From Bacteroidales bacterium (GTDB lineage Bacteria; Bacteroidota; Bacteroidia; Bacteroidales; UBA932), in the NCBI GenBank assembly GCA_024401855.1, contig JAKSKH010000016.1, positions 1-46,895 on the forward strand: a DNA stretch of 46,895 nt, read 5' to 3'. Each line of letters begins with the position of its first letter. The first letter of the stretch is position 1. The translations under genes and the position numbers were made by a program. Shown piece after piece: positions 5,975 to 14,083 of the stretch. The notes under the pieces were generated by a model. It had not been told where the DNA came from and made no database searches. It saw only the letters and a list, made by a program, of their open reading frames with translations.

Positions 5975-8560
5975 TTAAATTCCCAATTCATTTTTCATCG
6001 AACGTATGAGGTCGAAGGCCTGCAGCGGTGTCATGTTGTTTATGTCCGCATTCTCCAGCTTCTCCTTTATTGAAGACAGCGTGGGGTCATCCAGCTGGAA
6101 GAACGAGAGCTGCACGCCGTCGTCCGGGACCGATGCCGCCTTCCTGTCTTTCATCTCCAGGTCGCGGAGGGTTTTCTCTGCCGCCTCGATCACTTCCTTA
6201 GGCATTCCGGCCAGGCGTGCAACGTGGATTCCGAAACTGTGCGCCACTCCTCCCGGAACGAGTTTCCGCAGGAATATCACGTCTTTCCCTTCCTCCTTGA
6301 TGGCAATATGGTAGTTCTTTACCCTGTCGTAAAGTTGCTCAAGGTCGTTCAGCTCATGATAGTGGGTGGCGAACAGCGTCTTGGCACCCTTGCCGTAACG
6401 GTGGATGTATTCCACGAGACCGCGTGCGATGGACATTCCATCATAGGTTGACGTACCCCTGCCTATCTCGTCCAGAAGAACGAGGGAACGTGCGGACAGG
6501 TTATGCATTATCATGGACGTCTCGAGCATCTCCACCATGAAGGTTGACTCTCCGCGGGAGATGTTGTCGGTGGCGCCCACGCGGGTGAATATCTTGTCGA
6601 AGTACCCTATGCGGGCGCTTGTTGCGGGAACGAACGAACCCGTCTGGGCCATCAGCACTATGAGGGCGGTCTGTCTCAGGAGGGCCGATTTGCCGGCCAT
6701 GTTAGGGCCTGTAAGAATCATTATCTGATTCTTTTTGCTGTCCATCACTATGTCGTTCGGAACGTATTCCTCTCCGGGTGCCATCAGGGTTTCTATCACG
6801 GGATGCCGTCCCTCCTTTATCTCGAAGGAATTGCTCCTGTCCATGACGGGGCGGCAGTAGTTCCTGTCTATAGCCTGTCTTGCGAAGCCCTGAAGCACGT
6901 CCAGACGCGAGATGATGTTGCAGTTGTGCTGGATGTCCCGGATGGACTTCTGCACATCCGCCACCAGTTCGGCGTAGATTCTGCTCTCGAGCTCGTAGAT
7001 GTCCGCTTCGGCGCTCAGGATTTTCTCTTCGTAGTCCTTCAGTTCCCGGGTGATGTATCTTTCGGCATTCACGAGCGTCTGCTTCCTCACCCATTCCGGG
7101 GGGACCTGGTCCTTGTATGTGTTGCGAACTTCTATATAGTAGCCGAATACGTTGTTGTAGCTTATTTTCAAAGAGCTGATTCCGGTGCGTTCCGTCTCTC
7201 TCTGCTGCATGCGCAGCAGGTAGTCCTTACCTCCGCGGGAGATGCTCCTGAGTTCATCGAGATTCCGGTCCACCTCCGCCGCTATGACATCCCCCTTGCC
7301 TATCTGGGCCGCAGGACTTTCCGCTATAGTAGCCCTGATGCGCCCCAGCAGCTTGTCGCAGTTTCTCATTCCCTTTGCAAGGCGGTCAAGAGCGGGAACC
7401 CCGGCTCCTGCGCAGATGTCCGTGACCGGCTGCATCCGCGAAAGGCTTTTCCCGAGCTGGACCATCTCTCGGGGGAGTATCTTTCCGGTGGCGGCGCGTG
7501 ACAGAATGCGCTCCAGGTCCCCTATGTCTGCAATATAGGAGCGGATCTCTTCCAGAACTTCTTCGTTGTCGAAGAAGAACTGAACGGTGTTGTACCTGAG
7601 TTCAAGCTCCGTAAGGTCCATTACCGGCATGGCGAGCCACTGTCTCAGAAGGCGGGCTCCCATGGGTGAGGAACATCTGTCTATGGTCTCCACGAGAGAA
7701 ACCCCGTCCTTTCCCGCATTGGAGGAGAACACCTCCAGATTGCGGAATGTGAAGAGGTCCATCCATACGAACTTGTCTTCGTCTATCCTGGAGAGGGAGC
7801 AGATATTCTTCAGTCCGCTGTGCTGAGTCTGTTCCAGGTAGTATATCAATGCTCCGGCAGAGCAGACCGCGAGGGGGAATCCGTCAACCGCAAAGCCTTT
7901 CAGACTTGCTGTTCCGAGCTGCCTGCACAGCTTTTCCGCTGCCGATTCGTAAACAAAGGCCCATTCGTCCAGCGGGCTTATGTAGTAATCGCTGAAACGC
8001 TCCCTGACAGCTCTCACTATGTCCCTGCATACGACAAGCTCCTTCGGCTGAAGAGAAGCAAGAAGGGTGGAGATATAGTCCACAGAGCCCTGGGCAACCT
8101 GGAATGTTCCCGTGCTGACATCCAGGAACGCTGCCCCGCATGTCTGGTTCTCGAAGGTGAGTCCGCAGAGATAATTGTGTTCCTTCTGCTCCAGCATTCC
8201 TTCTCCGAAAGCCACTCCGGGAGTCAGAATTTCCGTAATTCCGCGCTTTACAAGCTTGGACTGGGTGAGCTTGGGGTCTTCAAGCTGGTCGCAGATTGCA
8301 ACTTTGTAGCCTGAACGTATGAGTTTCTGAAGATAGTTCTCGATGGCGTGATGGGGGAACCCTGCCATGGGGGTGTCTCCCTTGTCTCCGTTCGAGCGCC
8401 TGGTAAGGACAATCCCGAGGACTTTGCTGGCAGTTATGGCATCGTCTGAATAGGTTTCGTAGAAGTCACCTACACGATACAAGAGAATTGCTTCCGGATG
8501 TTGTGCTTTTATGCTGAAATACTGCTTCAGCAACGGGGTATCTTCAGCAGACTTTGCCAT
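5975..8560 (-). CDS. mutS: DNA mismatch repair protein MutS
   Basis: The 861-residue product recognises mismatches and starts MutL-dependent repair. The mismatch-reading Phe-x-Glu is present (GDFYE, F33 and E35). The ATPase domain has Walker A GPNMAGKS near residues 618-625, Walker B VLLDEIGRGTSTYDG, and the dimer-forming ATHYHEL. The C-terminal clamp-binding and tetramer region is short, ending in SMKNELGI. The open frame runs on upstream to 9358, but that part is antisense to the glycosyltransferase gene. ATG 8560 starts the conserved domain and sits 4 nt after a TATCTTTG box. It leads an operon with the DUF5020 and CNNM genes. Confidence 0.97.
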   Translation of the reverse strand: MAKSAEDTPLLKQYFSIKAQHPEAILLYRVGDFYETYSDDAITASKVLGIVLTRRSNGDKGDTPMAGFPHHAIENYLQKLIRSGYKVAICDQLEDPKLTQSKLVKRGITEILTPGVAFGEGMLEQKEHNYLCGLTFENQTCGAAFLDVSTGTFQVAQGSVDYISTLLASLQPKELVVCRDIVRAVRERFSDYYISPLDEWAFVYESAAEKLCRQLGTASLKGFAVDGFPLAVCSAGALIYYLEQTQHSGLKNICSLSRIDEDKFVWMDLFTFRNLEVFSSNAGKDGVSLVETIDRCSSPMGARLLRQWLAMPVMDLTELELRYNTVQFFFDNEEVLEEIRSYIADIGDLERILSRAATGKILPREMVQLGKSLSRMQPVTDICAGAGVPALDRLAKGMRNCDKLLGRIRATIAESPAAQIGKGDVIAAEVDRNLDELRSISRGGKDYLLRMQQRETERTGISSLKISYNNVFGYYIEVRNTYKDQVPPEWVRKQTLVNAERYITRELKDYEEKILSAEADIYELESRIYAELVADVQKSIRDIQHNCNIISRLDVLQGFARQAIDRNYCRPVMDRSNSFEIKEGRHPVIETLMAPGEEYVPNDIVMDSKKNQIMILTGPNMAGKSALLRQTALIVLMAQTGSFVPATSARIGYFDKIFTRVGATDNISRGESTFMVEMLETSMIMHNLSARSLVLLDEIGRGTSTYDGMSIARGLVEYIHRYGKGAKTLFATHYHELNDLEQLYDRVKNYHIAIKEEGKDVIFLRKLVPGGVAHSFGIHVARLAGMPKEVIEAAEKTLRDLEMKDRKAASVPDDGVQLSFFQLDDPTLSSIKEKLENADINNMTPLQAFDLIRSMKNELGI

Positions 8561-8564
8561 AACG

Positions 8565-8572
8565 CAAAGATA
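8565..8572 (-). promoter_or_regulatory. -7 box TATCTTTG of mutS
   Basis: TATCTTTG on the minus strand ends 4 nt (CGTT) before the mutS ATG at 8560. It faces the matching box at 8585-8592 in a 36-bp divergent gap, so the two promoters overlap. Confidence 0.65.
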
Positions 8573-8584
8573 AGAATTTCTTTG

Positions 8585-8592
8585 TATCTTTG
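8585..8592 (+). promoter_or_regulatory. -7 box TATCTTTG of the glycosyltransferase gene
   Basis: TATCTTTG ends 4 nt (AACA) before ATG 8597. The octamer and spacing are the same as at mutS on the opposite strand. A leaderless transcript is implied. I see no convincing -33 TTTG. Confidence 0.6.
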
Positions 8593-8596
8593 AACA

Positions 8597-9886
8597 ATGC
8601 TTACGAAAAGGATATTGGTGGTAACATATTACTGGCCTCCCACCGGAGGTTCCGGGGTGCAGCGCTGGGTCAAGTTCGCCAAATATCTTCCTTCGCAGGG
8701 ATGGCAGCCCGTCATCTACACCCCTTCCAATCCCGAGCGGATTGCCAGGGATGAAAGCCTGCTTGCGGATATCCCACCAGAGGTGGAGGTGGTCAAGCTC
8801 CCCATTTCCGAACCTTACGGAATTTACAGAAAGTTCTTCGGGAAGAAGAAGGAGGGGGCCGGAGTAAATCCTATCAATTCCCAGAAAAAGAGTTTCCTTC
8901 AGAGGCTGGCTGTCTGGGTGAGGGGCAACTTCTTTGTTCCGGATCCTCGCGTGGGTTGGGTGGGACCGTCCGTGAAGTTCCTGAAGGAATATCTTGAAGA
9001 ACATCCCGTGGATGTGGTTGTCACGACGGGACCCCCGCATTCCATGCACCTGATAGGCCTTGGCCTGAAGAAATCTCTCGGCTTGAGGTGGATTGCGGAT
9101 TTCCGTGACCCGTGGACGGAGATGTTCTACTTCAAGCATCTCGGCCTGTGGCCCGTTGCGGAACGCAGGCACCGCAGCCTGGAAAAGAAAGTTCTTGACA
9201 GCTGCGATGCGGTGATCAGCGTGTCTCCCCTTGTCCGCGATGATTTCCAGGCAAGGACGCATACCCCCGTGCATCTTGTCACCAACGGTTTTGATGAAGA
9301 GGATTTTCCGCAGGGTGAGCCACCGGTTTTCCGCGAAGACGAATTCCGTATCGTACATACAGGCCTTTTCGCTTCCGACGGCAACCCGCTGAATCTGTGG
9401 GACGCCCTGTCTTCACTTGCCGCCACCGACGGAAGGTTCGGCAAGCAGCTGAGAATCCGTCTGGCGGGAAAGACAGACCCCGAGATAATCTCCGCCATAA
9501 AGGAACGCGGACTTGGAGCGAATCTGGAAAATTTGGGATATCTTCCTCACAATGAGATAGTAAGTGAGCAGAGAAATGCCGATATCCTCATACTTCCTCT
9601 GCGTCGCGAGCCCGAATACCGGAAAGTCCTTCCCGGTAAGATTTTCGAATATCTGGCCGCGCACCGTCCTGTTCTGGGAATAGGTCAGGAAGACGGAGCC
9701 GCAGCCTCGGTGCTGAAGGAGGCTGAAGCCGGGGAAATGCTCGGTTGGAACAGAACCTCCGAGGTGATGGAATTCATTGAGAAAGAATGGCGCGGTCATC
9801 TGTCCGGCAGGACCGGAAGCGCAGGCGCCGGAATAGAAAAATACAGCCGCAGGGCTTTAACAGAGAAATTGACTGAATTGTTATGA
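8597..9886 (+). CDS. GT4-like glycosyltransferase
   Basis: The 429-residue product has a two-domain GT-B layout. The N-terminal domain begins RILVVTYYWPPTGGSGVQRW, the glycine-rich acceptor loop seen in family 4 enzymes. The C-terminal domain has FRIVHTGLF, NLENLGYLPHNEIV and LILPLRREPEYRKVLPGKIFEY, the E(x7)E-type nucleotide-sugar binding region. It would transfer a sugar to a cell-surface or lipid acceptor at the inner face of the membrane; the sugar is unknown. Its stop overlaps the YfhO-like gene start (ATGA, 9883-9886), so the two are translated together and probably act on the same glycan. Confidence 0.85.
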   Translation: MLTKRILVVTYYWPPTGGSGVQRWVKFAKYLPSQGWQPVIYTPSNPERIARDESLLADIPPEVEVVKLPISEPYGIYRKFFGKKKEGAGVNPINSQKKSFLQRLAVWVRGNFFVPDPRVGWVGPSVKFLKEYLEEHPVDVVVTTGPPHSMHLIGLGLKKSLGLRWIADFRDPWTEMFYFKHLGLWPVAERRHRSLEKKVLDSCDAVISVSPLVRDDFQARTHTPVHLVTNGFDEEDFPQGEPPVFREDEFRIVHTGLFASDGNPLNLWDALSSLAATDGRFGKQLRIRLAGKTDPEIISAIKERGLGANLENLGYLPHNEIVSEQRNADILILPLRREPEYRKVLPGKIFEYLAAHRPVLGIGQEDGAAASVLKEAEAGEMLGWNRTSEVMEFIEKEWRGHLSGRTGSAGAGIEKYSRRALTEKLTELL

Positions 9887-12333
9887 AGAAGAAAATATTG
9901 ACTTGTCTGGTAATCATTGCAGGTTTTCTGGTCCTTTCTTATCTGACGGTGCCCCAGGTTCTTGCCGGCAAGATTGTAAACCAGAGCGATATCTCCGGAT
10001 GGCAGGGGATGTCCAGGGAGATGATGAGCTGGAACGACCGGCATCCTGAAGACGAGACCGCCTGGACAAACTCCATGTTCGGCGGAATGCCTACAGCGAC
10101 GATTCACGCTTCTACAAAGGGAGACTGGACGCAATATGTCTATGACGCTCTTCTTACCGGACGCAGGCCTGCAACATATCTTTTCATTTCCCTGCTGGGG
10201 GCATTCCTGATGATGCTTGCATTCGGAATCAACCCTGTCGTTGCGGCGGCGGGAGCGATTGCCGTCACCTATTGCGCATACAATTTCCAGATTATCCAGG
10301 TGGGCCACAATACAAAGATGCAGGCTCTGGCTTTTCTTCCCTGGGCAGTCGCCGCCTTCGTCTTCACCTACCGCAAGGCTCTTGACGGGAAGAGGTGGAT
10401 TCCGATGACACTTCTGGGTTCCGCCGGCTTCGGCCTGTTCCTTTCTTTCCAGGTCAAGGCCAATCATCCGCAGATTACATACTACCTTGCCTTGATGCTG
10501 ATTGCCTATGCAATCGTGATTCTGGTGTGGCTGTTGAAGAAGAAGGAAGGGAAATCTCTTCTCGGTCGTTTTTTCATTGCGTCCGGGCTTCTTCTGGTTC
10601 TCGGCTTTGCCGGAATCGCCACCAATGCCATAAAACTTCTGCCCACCTACGAATACACACCATATTCGATGCGCGGAGGAAGTACCGGTTCTCAGGAGGG
10701 AAAGGGAAGCAAGGGCCTGGACCTCGATTATGCCACGGCCTGGTCTTACGGATGGCAGGAACTTCCCAACTTGCTGATCCCCAATTTTAACGGAGGATCT
10801 TCCTCCGGTGCCGTGAACATCAAGCATTCCAAAACCTACGAACTGCTCAGGGAAAACGGGCAGAGCAACGTCAAGGAGATATGCCGGCATCTGCCCCTTT
10901 ATTGGGGCCCTCAGCCTTTCACCGCCGGACCCATGTACATGGGAGCCATAACGTTTTTCCTGTTTGTCCTCGGGCTGCTCTGGTACAGAGGCAAGGAAAA
11001 GTGGTGGATAGTTGCGGCCACCGTGCTTGCGGTCTTCCTCGGACTTGGAAGCCACTTTATGCCGTTTACCAGGTTCTTCTACAATTACATACCGCTTTAC
11101 AGCAAGTTCAGGACGGTATCGATGTCTCTTGTGGTACTTCAGTTCACCCTTCCCGTACTCGGCTTTCTTGTTCTGAACGGGATAGTCAGGGACTGCGGTG
11201 ACTGGTCCGAGCTTAAGAAAAAGGGACTCATCGCCTTGGGCATCACAGGAGGCTTCTGTCTCTTGTGCGTTCTGTTCCCTGGAATTGCCGGCTCCTTCAC
11301 TTCAGATGCCGATGCATCCCAGCCCCAGGTTCTGGTGGATGCCCTGGCGGCGGACAGAAGGCACCTTCTGGTTATGGATGCATTGCGTTCCTGCCTTTTC
11401 ATCTGTGCGGCATTCGCCCTTCTTCTATGGGCCTGCAATCCTGAAAAGACAAACTGCGGAAAGAGGGGCCTTGCCGCTCTGTTCATTGGAATCCTTGTTC
11501 TTGTGGATATGTTTTCCGTCGGGAAGAGATATCTGAATGCCGATGATTTCGTGACTCCCCGCAATTTCTCCAGCCAGTTCAACAAGAGACCCGTGGATGA
11601 GATGATTCTTGAAGACCCGGACCTCTCCTATAGAGTTCTGGACCTTACGGTCAATGTTTTCAATGACTCCCATCCTTCCTACTGGCACAAGAATATAGGC
11701 GGTTACTCTCCCGCAAAACTCCAAAGATATCAGGAATTCATAGATTCGAAGCTTTCACGGGAAATTAACGGCATATACAAATCCATAGAAAATGCCGCCA
11801 CGGTGGAAGATGCCCAGAAAGCCCTTCCCAATATGCCCGGACTTGCAGAGATGAACTGCCGCTACATCATTGTCGGAGCAGAACTCCCTCCGTTGAGGTA
11901 CAGATATGCCCGGGGCAATGCCTGGTTTGACGGTGTTAAGGGAAAGGTTGAACTTACTTCGTATGCCCCCAACGAACTGAGGTACAAGTATTCCTGTGCC
12001 GATGGCGGAAGACTTGTATTCAGCGAGGTTTTCTATCCCAAGGGATGGTCTCTGACTACGGAAACCGGAGAAAGTCTTGACATTGAAGTATATGACGATA
12101 TTCTCCGTTCGGCTGTGGTTCCGGCAGGAGAACACGAACTTGTGATGAGGTTCGCCCCCGCTTCGTATGCTGTGGGAGAGACCGTGTCGATGGCAAGTTC
12201 CATCCTGTTGCTTGTGCTGGTATTAGCCTCTGTTGTCCTGAATCTGCTGGACAGGTTTCTGAAACATAAGGGTAAGTCTGACGAAATCCTCGATTCCGAG
12301 CCTCTCGGCCCTGAGGTCGAAGATGGGGTCTGA
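9883..12333 (+). CDS. YfhO-like polytopic membrane protein
   Basis: The 816-residue product has a dozen or more hydrophobic segments, with an extracytoplasmic loop after the first one (SDISGWQGMSREMMSWNDRH) and a large soluble domain at about residues 570-770. Segment order and the GHNTKMQALAFLPWA and GGSTGSQEGKGSK stretches fit the YfhO/GT-C-like family, whose better-known members add sugars to surface polymers with a lipid-linked donor. The partner role with the GT4 enzyme is inferred. The last membrane helix is followed by a short acidic tail ending at 12333, whose coding sequence overlaps the 3' end of rsmA on the opposite strand by 111 bp. Confidence 0.82.
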   Translation: MKKKILTCLVIIAGFLVLSYLTVPQVLAGKIVNQSDISGWQGMSREMMSWNDRHPEDETAWTNSMFGGMPTATIHASTKGDWTQYVYDALLTGRRPATYLFISLLGAFLMMLAFGINPVVAAAGAIAVTYCAYNFQIIQVGHNTKMQALAFLPWAVAAFVFTYRKALDGKRWIPMTLLGSAGFGLFLSFQVKANHPQITYYLALMLIAYAIVILVWLLKKKEGKSLLGRFFIASGLLLVLGFAGIATNAIKLLPTYEYTPYSMRGGSTGSQEGKGSKGLDLDYATAWSYGWQELPNLLIPNFNGGSSSGAVNIKHSKTYELLRENGQSNVKEICRHLPLYWGPQPFTAGPMYMGAITFFLFVLGLLWYRGKEKWWIVAATVLAVFLGLGSHFMPFTRFFYNYIPLYSKFRTVSMSLVVLQFTLPVLGFLVLNGIVRDCGDWSELKKKGLIALGITGGFCLLCVLFPGIAGSFTSDADASQPQVLVDALAADRRHLLVMDALRSCLFICAAFALLLWACNPEKTNCGKRGLAALFIGILVLVDMFSVGKRYLNADDFVTPRNFSSQFNKRPVDEMILEDPDLSYRVLDLTVNVFNDSHPSYWHKNIGGYSPAKLQRYQEFIDSKLSREINGIYKSIENAATVEDAQKALPNMPGLAEMNCRYIIVGAELPPLRYRYARGNAWFDGVKGKVELTSYAPNELRYKYSCADGGRLVFSEVFYPKGWSLTTETGESLDIEVYDDILRSAVVPAGEHELVMRFAPASYAVGETVSMASSILLLVLVLASVVLNLLDRFLKHKGKSDEILDSEPLGPEVEDGV

Positions 12334-13020
12334 AGTGTCAAATCCCTCCCTTATCATAGGCTTGAGTGCGTTTCTCAACGTCTTCCTGCGCTGGTTGAAC
12401 GCTGTCTTTACAACGGTCTTGAAGAGTTTTCCGTCGCAGCCCAGGTCTTTCCGTCCGTTCCTTCTCAGCCTTATCACGGCGGATTGAACTTTGGGAGGAG
12501 GGGCGAAAGCCCCTGAACCGACGCTCATCACATAGTCTATGTCATACCATGCCTGCAGCAGGACAGAAAGGATACCGTAGGTCTTGCTTCCCGGCTTTTC
12601 TGCAATGCGCTCAGCTACCTCTTTCTGGATCATGCATACTACTTCCGGTACTATGTCCTTGTCTTCCAGTATCTTGAAAAATATCTGCGAGGAAATGTTG
12701 TAGGGAAAGTTCCCTATTACCCGGTATTCGGCCGGAAAGAGTTTATGCACGTCAAGTTTGAGGTAATCGGCCATATACAGCCTGCCCTGCATTCCGGGGA
12801 AATGAGTCAGAAGATAGTCCACCGATTCCCCGTCGAGTTCGACCATTTTCAGATTGATGTCATCCCTCTGGAGAAGATATTGCGTGAGCACTCCCATTCC
12901 CGGACCTATCTCGAGTACATCCCTTGCCCCGCCGGTGCTGAGAGCCTCCACTATGCCGCGTGCTATGCTCTGGTCCGTAAGGAAATGCTGACCGAGAGCC
13001 TTCTTTGCCCTGACTTCCAT
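12223..13020 (-). CDS. rsmA: 16S rRNA dimethyladenosine transferase RsmA/KsgA
   Basis: The enzyme dimethylates two adjacent adenines at the 3' end of 16S rRNA during small-subunit assembly. It opens with AKKALGQHFLTD, carries the SAM-binding VLEIGPGMGVLTQYLL and the catalytic NFPYNISSQ, and ends with the family's RAERLGIEDFVRLT. I place the start at ATG 13020 (MEVRAKK), one base after the mrp stop, giving 265 residues; the frame reaches 13059 inside mrp but the extra residues are not family-like. The 3' end lies within the end of the YfhO-like gene. The conserved RAERLG motif is itself in the overlap, so both frames are real there. Confidence 0.93.
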   Translation of the reverse strand: MEVRAKKALGQHFLTDQSIARGIVEALSTGGARDVLEIGPGMGVLTQYLLQRDDINLKMVELDGESVDYLLTHFPGMQGRLYMADYLKLDVHKLFPAEYRVIGNFPYNISSQIFFKILEDKDIVPEVVCMIQKEVAERIAEKPGSKTYGILSVLLQAWYDIDYVMSVGSGAFAPPPKVQSAVIRLRRNGRKDLGCDGKLFKTVVKTAFNQRRKTLRNALKPMIREGFDTSDPIFDLRAERLGIEDFVRLTLMFQKPVQQIQDNRG

Positions 13021-13021
13021 C

Positions 13022-14083
13022 CTATGACAGTTTTTTTGCAATTCTGCCTGCGAGTTCAACGAAGGCGATTCCGTCCGGACGGTTGCTCAGCGAAGCCGGT
13101 TCTCCCGCATCGCCGCTTTCGCGTATGCTTTGCACGAGCGGAATCTGTCCGAGAAGCTCCAATCCCAGGCCGGAGGCCATCTCCGCTCCGCCGTTTTTCC
13201 CGAATATGTAGTATTTTTCATCCGGATGCTCTTCCGGAGTAAACCAGGCCATGTTTTCAACCAGACCTAGAATGGGCTTGCTGACGTTGGGGTTGCGGAA
13301 CATGTTCACTCCCTTCTCCACATCTGCGAGAGCCACCGCCTGCGGGGTCGTCACGATTACCGCTCCGTCCATCGGAATGTCCTGGACAAGGCTTATGTGT
13401 ATGTCTCCCGTTCCCGGGGGCATGTCTATCAGAAGGAAGTCAAGCTCGTCCCACTTGACCTGCAGAATCATCTGTTTGAGGGCGTTGCAGGCCATGGGTC
13501 CACGCCAGATGAGAGCTTGTCCCTTTTCTGCAAAATAGCCTATGGACATCCATTTCACGCCATATTTCTCTATGGGTATGATGAGCTCCTCCTCTCCGTT
13601 CTTCACCGCTTCCGGTACCATTCCTTCCGTATCGGTCATGGTAGGTACGGAAGGTCCGTAAACGTCTGCATCGGCGAGTCCTACCTTGAATCCCAGTCTG
13701 GCAAGCGCGCAGGCAAGGTTCACTGCTACGGTTGATTTACCCACCCCTCCTTTGCCGGAAGCCACGCCTATTATATGCCTGACTTCTGCCAGTTGGTCCT
13801 TGTTGAGTTCGAGTTTTTTCTTTTTGGGAGACTGTTCGTCCGTTACGACTCCCTTGACTTCTGATGTCACGCCTTCCGGAAGATGTCTGACAAGACAGGC
13901 CCTCGCCGCACCTACAAGGTATTCAGTGAGGGGGTCTCTGCGTTTGGGGAAGCCGAGGGTCACCGTCACTTTGGAATCTTCAATTTCTATGGAGTCCACC
14001 ATCCCGAGATCGACCAGGTCCCTGTCCTGTTTTCCCGGGTGATGAACTTCCCGAAGGAATGTGTATATCTCGTGTTCTGTCAT
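13022..14083 (-). CDS. mrp: Mrp/ApbC P-loop iron-sulfur carrier ATPase
   Basis: The 353-residue product has an N-terminal MIP18-like domain (about residues 1-90) and a P-loop ATPase with a deviant Walker A, GVASGKGGVGKST. The family moves iron-sulfur clusters to apoproteins in the cytoplasm. The place where many relatives have a CxxC reads ENMAWFTPEEHPDEKYYIFG, without cysteines, as in other Bacteroidetes copies as I recall them. The start overlaps the S46 peptidase stop by one base (TAATG at 14085-14081), which implies translational coupling. rsmA follows one base after its stop. Confidence 0.9.
   Translation of the reverse strand: MTEHEIYTFLREVHHPGKQDRDLVDLGMVDSIEIEDSKVTVTLGFPKRRDPLTEYLVGAARACLVRHLPEGVTSEVKGVVTDEQSPKKKKLELNKDQLAEVRHIIGVASGKGGVGKSTVAVNLACALARLGFKVGLADADVYGPSVPTMTDTEGMVPEAVKNGEEELIIPIEKYGVKWMSIGYFAEKGQALIWRGPMACNALKQMILQVKWDELDFLLIDMPPGTGDIHISLVQDIPMDGAVIVTTPQAVALADVEKGVNMFRNPNVSKPILGLVENMAWFTPEEHPDEKYYIFGKNGGAEMASGLGLELLGQIPLVQSIRESGDAGEPASLSNRPDGIAFVELAGRIAKKLS

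Noticed and set aside
8561-9358. N-terminal extension of MutS by 266 residues
   Set aside because: It lies wholly antisense to the glycosyltransferase gene, has no MutS-like sequence, and the conserved N-terminus and a promoter box fix the start at 8560.
9796-11055. 419-codon open frame on the minus strand
   Set aside because: Antisense to the glycosyltransferase end and the YfhO-like gene; its product is low in hydrophobic order and matches no family I know, while the plus-strand protein is convincing.
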